From contig LR990044.1 in NCBI GenBank assembly GCA_905147135.1, positions 19,723,622-19,787,621 of the forward strand: DNA of 64,000 bases, written 5' to 3'. The translations under genes and the position numbers were made by a program. The DNA is from Blastobasis lacticolella (lineage: Eukaryota; Arthropoda; Insecta; Lepidoptera; Blastobasidae). Position 1 is the first letter of the stretch. Every line of letters begins with the position of its first letter. Positions 31,286-42,103 of this stretch are shown one piece after another. The notes beneath the pieces are model-generated. The model did no database searches and had not been told where the DNA came from. It saw only the letters and a program-made list of their open reading frames with translations.

Positions 31286-32670
31286 TGTCTGTTTAGGTAG
31301 TAAATACCCATCAAAATCTGCCGCAAAGCAGGTCTGTGTTGACCCGTCCCGAAGCCCCAGCCAAACCCTATCGATCGAACTCTCGTCTCCGACAGACCCG
31401 TGGCGCCAGAACGACCTTCAAGCCAGGATTGGAGGCGCCGGTGTGACGTCATCGGCGCCAGGGCGTCCCGCCAAACCTGGGAGCTGTGTGGGTGGTATGG
31501 CCGGTGAATAATACGCATTGATACAGTCTGTGGACATTGCTCTTAGATTGCTAATAAGTATTGGCGGGGGAAATGGCTTCTCGCTCGTTTTTCGCTCATT
31601 GTCGGCGCTTAGGCAACTCCCTCAAGCCACAAATTTCTTATTAGCTGCTTAAATTCATCGGTGACCCGTGTTGCTCCAAGAAAACAATAAATTTAATAAA
31701 CACGTCAACACTATGTAACACCTTCTCCTGTAGGATTAAATCTAATAATCGACAACTATGAAAATTGTAGATTTATAAGTAATAAAATAAATAAAATATA
31801 TTTATTTTCAGACCACGAGAGTCCATAGATCGTTAGTTAAATTTCTTAAAAATCTATGTTACGAGTACTACGTCATAAAAAACTAGGCAAGTAACTACAG
31901 TAGGAATGTTGTTACCACTATGCCGAACCTCCAAGCTCACACGCAGGACGTGTAGCTCAGTAAATCTGACCATAAGTGGTGAGTCCAACTTCTCATCTAT
32001 CCAAAGACTTCCATATACCAGCGTTGTATACTTATATAAACCAATGCATCTATCTGATTAATTAAATCGTTGATTTTGTACGGTTGATAATGAAGACGTG
32101 AAAATTGCCATCACTGGCTTCCATACCTACGCTTCGAAGGCATTAGTTATTTTTAGTTTCCAGTGAAAGATTATACTGTACAGTAGACGTACGACCTTCC
32201 CGTAATGGGAATGAAACAAGGATCGTGGTACCCTTTTCATCCGTCCCGCGCAGAATCGCGTAAAATATTGTGTTTTGTTTTTGTTATGTAACAATATTTT
32301 TCTCTTCTATTTACGGGAGTCGAGACAAGAAAAAGTTGGCTTGGCTATCTCCGCCGTAGTGTGTGATATATGACGACTGGGTTTTGTTTTGGAAGATGAA
32401 ATGGAAGGTATTTTGTTTCGAATTTGTAGGTGAAGTTTGAATAGTGATCTTCTTGTTTTTATTTATTAATGGCTGTTCATCGCATTTGCGTCGCAATTGT
32501 GAGGTAGTATTATCAACGTTATACAGTGGTTTCAACAATATCAAGATATTAATATTATGTGTTAATAGTATTACTCAATCGCTGTACGTACACATTCACA
32601 CACATTTTCTACGCATTACAGTATATTTAATGTGAATCAAAACTCTATAAATTGGGTACAACTACATAAT
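31286..32670. other. No recognised gene
   Basis: A moderately GC-rich patch at 31320-31500 supports overlapping frames on both strands (80 and 87 codons) with no recognised domain. It contains one TGACGTCA at 31444-31451. The remainder is AT-rich. Confidence 0.35.
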
Positions 32671-32745
32671 TGGCCCGGCGCGACGTTTGCGTGGTGTCGT
32701 ACCCTACCCTACCACTGCCCTACCTTACGCTACCTACCCATTTTT
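32671..32745 (-). repeat. Helitron 3'-end fragment with minisatellite
   Basis: The reverse strand carries GTAGGGTAGGG-type minisatellite sequence followed by GTCGCGCCGGGCC, as at the 3' end of the element at 2889-3250. The CTAG terminus has decayed. Confidence 0.4.
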
Positions 32746-33810
32746 CTTTCATAAAATAATTATTAGGTAATTCATGAAATTCATTACAAAGACAGCATTA
32801 ATTGAACCGTCCGTAATTCGACCCCTAGGGTATCTTCAATTACAAACTGGTAGTTATGTCCTTTGGTATGGTAATCCTAGCTGTAACAGAGTTCTGCAAT
32901 TGGTTTCAAACTGTTTCTTATGAAAATTGACTTCGATCGAAATATAAGATTACATCACAATAATGACCTAAAAAAGCACTGCTCCTTTCACAGAAGTGGG
33001 CCTTTTATGACTCAGAGTGAATTACTAAGAGCAGACGTTGAATTTTTTATTCCTCAGTACCTACTCATATTCCTGGAAATGCGACCTTTACCTTGATTGA
33101 AACTCGAGCCTTATTGCTCGCTTCCAGTAGGTATTTAAGACACTTCTGCGCAAAATATCAAGTGTCGATGATGTAGGATAATGTAATGTTCTAAACACAA
33201 CTAAGTATAATTATAGAAGAGCTCGAATGTGATCTAATGAAATATCTTGCTGTAGGTAGTGCTACGCACGTAGAGCTCGTAGGTAAGTCTACGAATAGTT
33301 GTAGATCTCAACATCTAAGTTTGTATAATAGCTGAACAGTAATAAATCTAGCGAATTAGATCACCACGAACTAGTTCAGTAAAACTTTTCGGTAAACACG
33401 TTTCTATCGAAATATGGCACGCAACCTTTGAAACGTTCCCAGCTTCATAAATTTTTATAGAACTTTGCCAGACATATATTTCAGCAAATAAATGGGCTCA
33501 AGATATATTGGATACATGGCCTGACTTGGCAAGATTCGCTGCGTGGGGTGATGTGACGTCATTTTGGCTCTCCCACGGGCTGACTAAGCATTTTTCCTAA
33601 ACGGCCTTTTAGTTACACAACTATTTTTTCCACTGAGATTTCTAAATAACATTTTACGAAATAGTATTTTTTTTCCTATTAGATGGCTTGCCCCTTGTCC
33701 CTAATTAATTTAATTATTCGTGATTATTTATTGAATGCAAGAATATTATAGGGTCACCTGCAAACACCAACGATGTGATTCAGGGGGAAATAATGAATTT
33801 TATAAACTTA
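32746..33810. other. No recognised gene
   Basis: AT-rich sequence. One TGACGTCA lies at 33554-33561. No coding frame above noise. Confidence 0.35.
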
Positions 33811-34000
33811 CGAGTGGACCCGGATCTATTTCGTTCACAAACACCTACTTAAGCCCTATCTACCCTCTTTTTGCTTATAAACCTCCCTCTTGAACCATTC
33901 TACCTATTTTTGTAAACCGCATTAAAATCCGTTGCGTAGTTTAAAAGATCTAAGCGTACATAGATACGTACATTTGACTTTGTTTTATGCTATCTACAGA
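33811..34000 (-). mobile_element. Short non-autonomous Helitron
   Basis: On the reverse strand it begins TCTGTAGATAGCATAAAAC after an A and ends CCGGGTCCACTCG, where CTCG stands for the expected CTAG. It shares CGTTGCGTAGTTTAAAAGAT with the element at 35036. It is 190 bp long and non-coding. Confidence 0.55.
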
Positions 34001-34546
34001 TAAACGTTTTTTACTTACTTATATTGGATAAGACATTAATATTAACATATATATTGTACAATAATAAAAATATTCTATGTGAGGGTAGGAGTCTACCAGC
34101 ACATCACCGCAGCTGTCACCTCTCCACGGCAGTCGTCTCGTGACCACGGTGACAAAACTAATTGAAAAGGTACGTCGCGTGCAAGTCCCGTCTAATATAA
34201 TAATATGTGTAAAGAACGCGAGTTTAGTTTGAAACAAATAATAATAAAAAACATAAAAATAATAACCCTACTATAGAAACACAAACAATTTAAATAAAAT
34301 CAAAGTAGGAAGTTGTTATTCACACCTCTGTCCCCCGGGACAGTGTTCAGAAAGCAATCTGCGTTGCCTCGCCGGATAGAAATGTTAATCCGTTGCCCGA
34401 GGATTGAGCCAGCCTTTGATAAAACCAAGAGCCAACTCTGTGGTCACGTATTATTTTAGTTATGCATGATAACCTCCTTACTGTGGAAACATTCTTACTA
34501 CGCCAATCAGATCTTCCAAAAATATTTCCCTAAACACACAAAAAGA

Positions 34547-34675
34547 GATGTAAAGCTGAATTTTTGTATCTTATTTGGACACCTTAGGAGAGTGTGGGAC
34601 AACAATTTGCAGGCAAAATTTAGTTTCACACTCTCTTAAGGGGTCCAAATACCATACTAAAAATGCAGCTTTCAT
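34547..34675. repeat. Foldback element (imperfect 48-bp inverted arms)
   Basis: The arms at 34547-34598 and 34627-34675 share AAAGCTG, ATTTTT, TATTTGGAC and GAGAGTGTG in inverse order, around a loop of about 28 bp. It would fold as one long hairpin. It may be a tiny MITE; no clear target duplication was seen. Confidence 0.6.
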
Positions 34676-35035
34676 CGCGTTTTGCGTTTTAGATGTAAGA
34701 TAATACTGGCATATGAATCAAAGTATTCTAATGTCATAAAGAGGATAATTTTGTACCTAAGTTTGTAATTTTTTGATGTTGCATCTTACTGGAGCTTTGT
34801 TTTTAAATGTTTTCATCAGTAGGAAGCTACACTATTCCTGAGTCTTATAAGGTTTTGATCCCGGAAATATAACAGGATCCCATGGGTTGAATGTTTACAA
34901 AGATCCGAATTTACGATCTCGAAGGTTTATGCGTAGTTGCTGCGCGTTGTTATTGTAGTTACCAAATTTACACCAATAGGTAAACTTTCCATCAATGTAA
35001 ACAAATGGAAGAATTATAATAATAATTATAGGTAA

Positions 35036-35240
35036 CTAGGACTCCGGCGCGACTTCAGGCGCGTACATCTACTTTACCCCTACCTATGCTTTTTTTCTTG
35101 CTTATAAACCTTCGTCAAGAGGAAGGTTCCATATCACTTTATCTATTGTTAAAATCCGTTGCGTAGGTCAAAAATCTAAGCTTACATAGATACATATGGA
35201 CACACGGCGGGAAACGACTTTGTTTTATACTATGTATTGA
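35036..35240 (-). mobile_element. Short non-autonomous Helitron
   Basis: On the reverse strand it begins TCAATACATAGTATAAAAC after an A and ends in CTAG before a T. Its 3' sequence GAAGTCGCGCCGG is the same type as at 2889-3250. It is 205 bp with no coding sequence. Confidence 0.6.
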
Positions 35241-35862
35241 TTTTTAGTTGCAAAGAAAACTGAAGCAACCAACGGTGTGTTCTTTTGTTTTGATGGATTG
35301 ACGAGTACATTTTTCTATGCGTGCCACCACACAACAACATCAAATGGTTTGTTTACATCGATGGAAAATTGTCTGATACAAAGTTTAGGGCAAGATACAC
35401 CAATTTAGATTAGTTTGACCAACCTGTGAAGTAAACAAGGGCAGTGTAATGTGTGTTTGTATGGAATGTTTGCGGACGCGTCGTCCGACCGTATGGAGCC
35501 CAATCTCCACTGTAATCATGCTATGGACAGTGACCTAAGGCTTTGCTCAGTTGTACAAACTTTAATTTAATTATTATTCTTCATCTGCATGTTTACATTA
35601 CTGTAATCACGGGGGATGTGCTCGTACGTACGACCAAGGTCGGCTCGTTCGTGCATTTAAAAGCGACTTTATTTGACACTACGTAAAGACTAGTATCAAC
35701 TGTCTAGCTGCCTCCTAGATCGGCCCTGAAGCAGTGACCTAAGTAGCCGCCTTTGGTCCTTTTCCTAAATTCAGACGCGTCGTTTTCCCCAAATCGGTTC
35801 AGTTTTGGACACTGGACTGTTATTTAAGCCCCCATATTCGGAATTCAATAGTAGATTTATTA
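35241..35862. other. No recognised gene
   Basis: Ordinary AT-rich sequence with no frame or repeat ends that I can define. Confidence 0.35.
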
Positions 35863-36087
35863 GCTGAACGCTAACCGATGCGCTTACGGGTAGGAAGAAC
35901 ATCGTGGGCAAATCTAGGCTGCACATTCAGGGACTGAATGTGTAACCATGGTCAGAATAAGAGTCAGGGAGTGTCACGAAGGTCATATGACAGTCGCTCT
36001 GCTATCTAGCTCTAATACTATGATGGTCAAGGCGAACTCCAGGCCCTCGTGCGCGAGAGCACAACCGGGACATTAACGCCAAGATGA
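35863..36087 (+). repeat. SINE-A, head missing
   Basis: Body from GAACGCTAACCGATGCGCTT to the well-preserved 3' end CAAGGCGAACTCCAGG ... GACATTAACGCCAAGATGA. The middle is diverged. Confidence 0.7.
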
Positions 36088-36424
36088 CCACTACCAGTAC
36101 AGAGTGGTAAGAGTATCGCTATAAATATGTAAAGTTCTGAAGAGAAGAACGAATGTCATCAAGTAGATTTACAAGCGAAATATAATCGCTGTGTTGTTAA
36201 TATAATATTGACAGGAATAGGACTGTGCCAAGCTTAATTCGTTCGTCTGTGTTGCCGCCGAGCGTAAATTCTTGTGCTCTGTTCTGGCTTGAGGTAGAGA
36301 TGTGATTCAACATTGATTCTACAGATGGTAAGGAATTACTGTAGTTTGAGGACGATTGCTATACAAGGGATATATATCCCTTAGCTACGAGAAAACACTA
36401 AATTGTCTGTAAGTGTGTTCCCCG

Positions 36425-36562
36425 TTCACTATAATATGAACACCTTTAAAGTTAAAGTCTATAGGCTGTTCCTAGAAAGGCATGCTCCATCATCGGCCGC
36501 TTCGTCACTTACCACCAGGTAAGATGGCGGTCAAATACCTGGCTACTCTACAGAAAAAAAGT
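36425..36562 (+). pseudogene. Non-LTR LINE C-terminal and 3' end
   Basis: The frame reads VYRLFLERHAPSSAASSLTT and ends at a stop, followed by a short 3' UTR (AAGATGGCGGTCAAATACC) and an A tail. It belongs to the same family as 25745-25935 (-), which has HAPTSAASSLTN. Confidence 0.6.
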
Positions 36563-36732
36563 GCAAAAAGTAGGAGGTAAAATACCCACCATTTTTCGAA
36601 GCGTTTCGTCGAATTTTCAGACCATATAGGAAGCAAATCTAAGAACTATCGCGATTAAACTGGCTATCAAAGGAAATTAACCACATCGTAATCAGTTAAG
36701 TCTAAAATGAGTTTAAAAATATTCTTTTTCTT

Positions 36733-36966
36733 TGACAACCTGAGTGGTTCAGTGGTCAACATCGTACGCAAGAGGTCCAGGGTTCGATTCCCGGCCGGGC
36801 AGTAATTGAAATAATGAATTTTTATTTCTGTTACGGGTCTGGGTGTTCTATGTATAATAAGTATGTATTTAAAAGTATATAAGTAGTTTATCAGTTATCT
36901 AGCACCCATAACGCAAGCTTTGCTTACTTTGGGGCAAGATGGCGCTGTGTGAATTTGTCCACGATT
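36733..36966 (+). repeat. SINE-B, near full length
   Basis: It has the head GACAACCTGAGTGGTTCAGTGG, a B box GGTTCGATTCC and the complete body to GATGGCGCTGTGTG. It lacks 12-15 bp between the A and B boxes relative to the copy at 1654. Confidence 0.75.
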
Positions 36967-37152
36967 ATTATTATTTCGCTAAGACCGTAAGAGAGATAGA
37001 TGATTAGACAATTAAACTCGTTAAAACAAGACAGCTGTATAACACAAAGCTTTGCTTAATAAAAATTGAGGCCAACATTACCGCACGTTATTGTGTCTCA
37101 GCGCGTTGGTCGGCATTTACACAAAGTGCTTCTCTAAAGGCTTTGATGTCGT

Positions 37153-37416
37153 CTAACCGAATGAATTAAACATTAGCATCATGTTTGGAAGGCCCGCTTT
37201 GAGCCTTCTGTATGTGAACCCATTACGATGACTCTGCGTTTTGAGATGTACGTACACTAGGTACCCTTGAGTTTGTAGACTGTTACTAGAATATTGTGCT
37301 CCAGATTCGGACTCTTCGTCACTTGTTTGTAGACTATTCCTAGAATATAAGAGAGGTAGGGCATAGCGGGGTATCTCGTTCGAATTGGAGCCGCCCGACT
37401 GGGGAAGTACCTTCAC
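37153..37416 (-). CDS. Weak candidate ORF with DEESESGAQ motif, repeat-derived
   Basis: 87 residues. The internal stretch SRNSLQTSDEESESGAQ is followed by SSNSLQTQ, a short protein-level repeat that mirrors a tandem DNA repeat (GTTTGTAGACT at 37271 and 37325). The same DEESESGAQ codons recur at 37695-37726 beyond an inserted retroelement. No family was recognised. It is probably part of a repeat, possibly a decayed retroelement C-terminus. Confidence 0.2.
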   Translation of the reverse strand: MKVLPQSGGSNSNEIPRYALPLLYSRNSLQTSDEESESGAQYSSNSLQTQGYLVYVHLKTQSHRNGFTYRRLKAGLPNMMLMFNSFG

Positions 37417-37694
37417 CTTACAGAATATCGCAGCTAAATAATACTCTTTTAAATAGTATTGTGTTTCTGCTCGCGTGTGTGAGTAAGGTTTTCAGTGCTC
37501 CATGGGGTAAGGATTTGGGGAACTGTGGCTTTGGCAGTGGAGTGGCATTTGCCTTTTGCTACCAGAGCAACGTGTTAAAGAGGTATGCAACGCATTAGCG
37601 ATACTCTTGGTGTTGCTAATGTCTATAGGCAGTGGTGACCACTTTCCATCAGGTGGCCCGCTTGCCTGTTTGCCTACCGTATGATAAAAAAAAA
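37325..37694 (+). mobile_element. Family D retroposed 3' end between 32-bp direct repeats
   Basis: The 3' part (from about 37434) matches 40007-40270 in inverse orientation. It shares the phrases TAAATAATACTCTTTTAAAT and GTGACCACTTTCCATCAGG, and ends in poly-A. Identical 32-bp segments (starting ATTGTGCTCCAGATTC) flank it at 37293-37324 and 37695-37726, just as a TSD would, though unusually long. Confidence 0.6.
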
Positions 37695-37797
37695 ATTGTG
37701 CTCCAGATTCGGACTCTTCGTCACTTAACACTGAGTGAGATTACAGTCAAATGCCAGTCCATGCAGTTTCTGGTTCAACATATATAAATGTATGTCC

Positions 37798-37850
37798 ACA
37801 GCCCTATTTTTGCACAGCTCGCATCCACGTGAGCGCTCACCTTCTAATGC
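37798..37850 (+). repeat. Solo end of the foldback family seen at 8624-9173
   Basis: CTATTTTTGCACAGCTCGCA and CCACGTGAGCGCTCACC match the outer arms of the element near 9 kb. No partner arm is visible. Confidence 0.45.
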
Positions 37851-37893
37851 CTATCTTTTATATCTTTAGCAACTAACCACGACTGTGAAAAAG

Positions 37894-37924
37894 ACTATCC
37901 TATTAAAAATTTTAATAGGATAGT
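37894..37924. repeat. Perfect 15-bp inverted repeat
   Basis: The arms ACTATCCTATTAAAA and TTTTAATAGGATAGT are separated by a single A. No associated gene or terminator function can be shown. Confidence 0.7.
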
Positions 37925-38127
37925 GGAGTAGTTCGTAGATTAAAAAACGAGGTCCCAGATACGTGCAACTCGCAGCTCGCGAGTTCAGGACGCACCTATG
38001 TTGCACAGTGTCTGTCCCGACGAATGGTTCCTTTTTCGTAGAATTCGAAACTTTCACATTTTGGGTAATCCATAACATAATTTATCTCATCTACTCTTCG
38101 CCACAGTACAGTAATCAATAGTTCAGT

Positions 38128-38178
38128 TACCGCTTGCCATCAGGTGGGCTATCTGCTGATTTATCACTAGCATAAAAA
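38128..38178 (+). repeat. Family E 3' end
   Basis: TTACCGCTTGCCATCAGG, GGGCTATCTGCTG and an A-rich end, as at 365-412. Short. Confidence 0.45.
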
Positions 38179-38580
38179 AGCTTCACGTATCGGGGGCTGC
38201 GATGAAATTCGGATCACGGCTGCCTTTGTTCTAGCGCAATGCCTGCATTGTCATTTTTCAGTTCCATCCACTTTGCATGCATACGAGCCTTTGTTGGATT
38301 AGGGAAGGACACTGGACTGGCGAGGCCTGCGCGACGTGAATCCGGGAATTCCTGATTGTAATACATGGACGCTGGGGGGAGTTATATGTAAAAAAAATTG
38401 CCCTCAATAATTAAGGAAAGAGGACAAGGACAAATAATATGAATACCTTATGGTATATAAAATAGCTGACAGATGTTACGCACTGCCTATATTGCCTGCA
38501 CCGGCGTAGTCTTGGAAATCATGGCATGCTGCTCTGCGTGACGTGATTTATCTATGTAATCTGTTAATATGTAATATGTT

Positions 38581-39717
38581 TGTGACGTGGTGGCGACTCA
38601 GAGGGAGCTGGCCACTGTCGCCACGGGTCTGTTTAAACCCCAGACGGGTTGCTATCTCTGGGAATGAGGGATCTTACTTAGTGAAACCACCGATAGTAAT
38701 GATTTACAACTCACGTTTATTAAAACAACCTATTAACCTATGTAATACATGGCACTTAACTCGAATAACTTAGTCTAGGGGACGATACCTATGCATCAAC
38801 GCTTAATTCCTATGACCTAGCTCGGCGATTCTACCGCGGGTGTTACCCCGGTTCCTCGTTACATAACTCTCCCTCACGGACTTAGACGGTTCCCGACCCA
38901 CCGACGTTCATTCACTACGGGGCGATCACGACGGAACGGACCTTTCCCCTAAGTCGCGGCGAATACGATAATCTACCCCGGACGCGTTTTCTACACGGAA
39001 GTTTGACGGGCGCGGATTGAGGACTAGCGCGGGCTAAGCCCTATCCCTAATCATCCCGGTCTAGGTTACCTACATGGATTGAGCCTAAGTCCTAACCTGA
39101 GTTGGTTCCCCCCTCTAAGCCAGGCTGTCTACTCGGCGACCCCAAGCCGACAGTCCGGATGCCTGGTTGGACCCCTTCCTCCGGGATCACCAGTTCCTAG
39201 CTCTCCAGTTGTTCCCTATCCCCACCTAATCCCCCCTAAGCCCAACTGTCTACTCGGCGACCCCAAGCCGACAGTTAGGGTACCTGGATAGACCCCTTCC
39301 TCCGGGATCTCCAGTACCTCGTCGTCTCGGCAACCCCAAGCCGACGGAAACTAATTACTCAAAAACCGGATGCGAACCTAAGGCCGGTACCGTTAGAACT
39401 CCCTTCACATCCTGGTCTCGAGCCTCTTGAGTGAACATCGGGTGCGGGTCGTTAGCGCGATGCAGAGTCGGTCGTCCCGGGGGCTGCCGTTGTTTCGCCG
39501 GTCCGTCTCGTTAGCGCGACGCAGGATCGTGCGCCGGTGACGCGGCCTTGCTGCTGGGTGTGGGAGGGGCGGTGTAGCGCGGCGGCGCGGGGGGCCGTGC
39601 GTGTGCGCGCGTCACGCGCGGCGCGGTGCCAGTCCCCGGCGTCTCGCTCGCCTACCGGACGGGTGACCGCTGCTCGATGACTCGGCGGCGGTCCGGGATT
39701 TGTAACGCTTCGTTACA
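38581..39717 (+). mobile_element. Probable solo LTR, 1137 bp
   Basis: It starts TGTGACGTGG and ends CGTTACA, so TG...CA termini. It is flanked by TGTT at 38577-38580 and 39718-39721, a 4-bp duplication as in Ty3/gypsy elements. GTGGCGAC and GTCGCCAC form a hairpin near the 5' end. From 39117 a unit of about 121 bp is repeated twice with a third partial copy. Each unit contains CTGTCTACTCGGCG ... GCCGACAG, which can fold. The last 300 bp are strongly GC-rich. No retroviral-type coding sequence adjoins, so this is an isolated LTR. The strand is arbitrary. Confidence 0.6.
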
Positions 39718-40006
39718 TGTTATTGTAAATAACCCTAGATGGGAATCATCTATAACGTTGATTTCTATCTCATTAATTGAGTGCACTCCATTGTCCATCA
39801 TTGGCTAGGGCTGCTACTTGCTTGGTTAGGCTTAGGTTAGTCAGTAGTTAGCCTAGTTGAAAACTAATTCTGAAAATTGGATTATTAGTTATTATTTTTT
39901 AAATTCCCCTTTCTTGGTTTATCTCAATTCCCTGGTTGCAGCCTTTGTAATTCAGATGTGTCCAAAAATAAAAAAAGCATAAGAACATAATAAGCAAAAG
40001 TTTATA

Positions 40007-40270
40007 ATTTTTTTTTTATGTCATACGGTAGGCAAGCAGGCAAGCGGGCCACCTGATGGAAAGTGGTCACCACTGCCTATAGACATTAGCAACACCAAGA
40101 GTATCGCTAATGCGTTGCCCACCTCTATAACACGTTGCTCTGGCAGCAAAAAGCAAATGCCACTCCACTGCCAAAGCCACGGTTCCCCAAATCCCCACCC
40201 CATGGAGCACTGGAAACCTTACTCACCGGCAGAAACACAATACTATTTAAAAGAGTATTATTTAATTAAT
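40007..40270 (-). repeat. Family D retroposed 3' end (reverse)
   Basis: A reverse-strand poly-A (T tract at 40010-40018) is followed by the family D block and further 5' sequence to TTAAATAATACTC. It is the inverted partner of 37434-37694. The two copies lie 2.3 kb apart on either side of the solo LTR. Confidence 0.65.
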
Positions 40271-40790
40271 TCGCGAATTGAGACGCTTGGCCTGTCATCG
40301 CCATAGAAATTGGGCCACAGGGCTTGCCCTCCTTGTCTGTCAATTACATGGACGTTCAATTATTGTGGGGTGATTGTCTAAAGACGCTTCTATACTGCAA
40401 TATGCGGTTGCAATATTGTCTTACGGAAAACTACATGTCGAATAGAAAAGCACTTTGCCCCAACAGCAGAATGCAGCTGAAACAACAACAGAATTATTTT
40501 TGCCGCCAATGCCGGCCACAGTATACAGCCACATATTTAATTACAGTAAAATTATTGTCCGATTAGACAACTCATAAAGCTATTATACTATGCGATCAGT
40601 ATCCCACCACAAGTGGTGAGGATAAACATCGCGAGGAAACCAGCACATTCGATCGGAATATTTATCATTCCGGCTTCTATCTATATACAACTTCTTAACT
40701 CAATTTGTTGCGGTTGCCATGAAAGTATTAGCTTGTCCTCGGACGCGCCTAAGTGTCTTAACTCAGGACCTGTTTGTGGTAATCCATAGG
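40271..40790. other. No recognised gene
   Basis: Contains a short SINE-A-like piece at 40620-40652 (ATCGCGAGGAAACC). Otherwise unassigned. Confidence 0.35.
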
Positions 40791-40956
40791 GTAATCACGA
40801 TCCAATCTGGTTAGGTTCCCTTGTTAACAGTGTCACGGAGGTCAGATTACAGTTGCGTTACTGTAATTACCCGATCTACCAAATCTTGGATAATGTTAAA
40901 AGCGGACCCCGGACCTTCGCGCACTGGAGCACTTCCTGGATATTGGACGCTGAGAC
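40791..40956 (+). repeat. SINE-A 3' part
   Basis: Matches ATCACGATCCAATCTGGTTA, AACAGTGTCACGGAGGTCAG and a diverged 3' end. The head is missing. Confidence 0.6.
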
Positions 40957-41235
40957 AATGTTTTTTATCAAGGGCCGTGGTAGCAAAAAATTACCGCCTC
41001 ACGCAGATTTGATAGTTTCGAATCCGTCCGTTGCCTGTCATCAAATGTCTACTACAGTTCACATATCCACAACCTACGTCGACTTGGTTCCCAAGACGAG
41101 CTTATACAACACCGTCCCAGTTTTGTTTGCAACTCGGTTAGCGAGTTGGTCAAACTCACTACGGCTCGGCTCCTTGTTTAATTAAAAGCTAACAGCCAGC
41201 AAGTTGGCACACACGTGCGCGAAGACGTGTGTTCG

Positions 41236-41344
41236 GAGCAGTCATGTGGAACGACATATCGTGTGTGGCCCCAGGAGGGTTATGTATGTTCTTACGAGTA
41301 CTAATCGCTAAATATCCTTAATATTCACGTTATTGGTACACATA
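41236..41344 (+). repeat. Direct repeat, left copy
   Basis: Shares GGCCCCAGGAGG, TATGTATGTTCTTACGAGTA and AATATTCACGTT with 41516-41636; offset about 280 bp. Class unknown. Confidence 0.55.
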
Positions 41345-41515
41345 TTACACAAACACGCACGCACGCACACGTGTTTTCTTTTTCACTACACCCAGTTATA
41401 AAAAAAATTTTACCGCGTTAATACATCATTTGTAATATCTATTAAATATAGCACGCTGCGTTTAATGTCGTATATGTTTATGAGGTAGTAGTAATTCTAC
41501 TGATCTTGATATTGG

Positions 41516-41636
41516 GACCAGTCACGCGGAACAAAATATCGTGTCCGGCCCCAGGAGGATTATGTATGTTCTTACGAGTACTAAACGCTGAATATCGAGA
41601 GGTCCATCGGTAATATTCACGTTGATGGTACACGTT
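41516..41636 (+). repeat. Direct repeat, right copy
   Basis: Partner of 41236-41344. It carries an extra GAGAGGTCCATCGG before the AATATTCACG block. It ends about 55 bp before the RTE LINE target site. Confidence 0.55.
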
Positions 41637-41860
41637 GTGGTAAATATGCTAAGTGATGTGTTTGAATTTAATATATTTATCGTAAATTACCTTTTCCCTT
41701 TCACCTTTTGGTGGTGTGTGGTGCCGCCACTTAAAAGAATAGCACCACCCCATCTCTTCCCGTGGGTGTCGTAAGAGGCGACTAAGGGAATAACCCGGAA
41801 GATGGGCAGCAGCATCTTTCTACATCTACTGCACTGCGATCGCCAACCCGCCTGCCAAGC

Positions 41861-42103
41861 GTGGCGATTATGGCAACCCCCCCCCCCCCCCCCCCCCCGA
41901 TGACAAGCACACACAGGCCACGGCCCCCAGTACCCGGCGGCCCCGCTATTCCGGACTATGGTAGCGGTCACGGTAACGGCAGGGCAGGGGGTGCGAAGAA
42001 TCACCGGATGCGACCAGGCTACCACAAAGCACGACCACTGGCCCTGGCTACATACAATGTCCAGACACTGCGGACCGACGTAAAGCTCGTGGAACTGGAG
42101 TAA
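41861..42103 (+). pseudogene. RTE ORF, N-terminal part
   Basis: The frame starts in the 5' region and runs through a C22 tract (41877-41898, read as prolines). It reaches the conserved LALATYNVQTLRTDVKLVEL, the beginning of the endonuclease fold, and ends at TAA 42101-42103. The frame continues unchanged on the other side of that stop. The true start codon is unclear because the C tract can change length. Confidence 0.6.
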
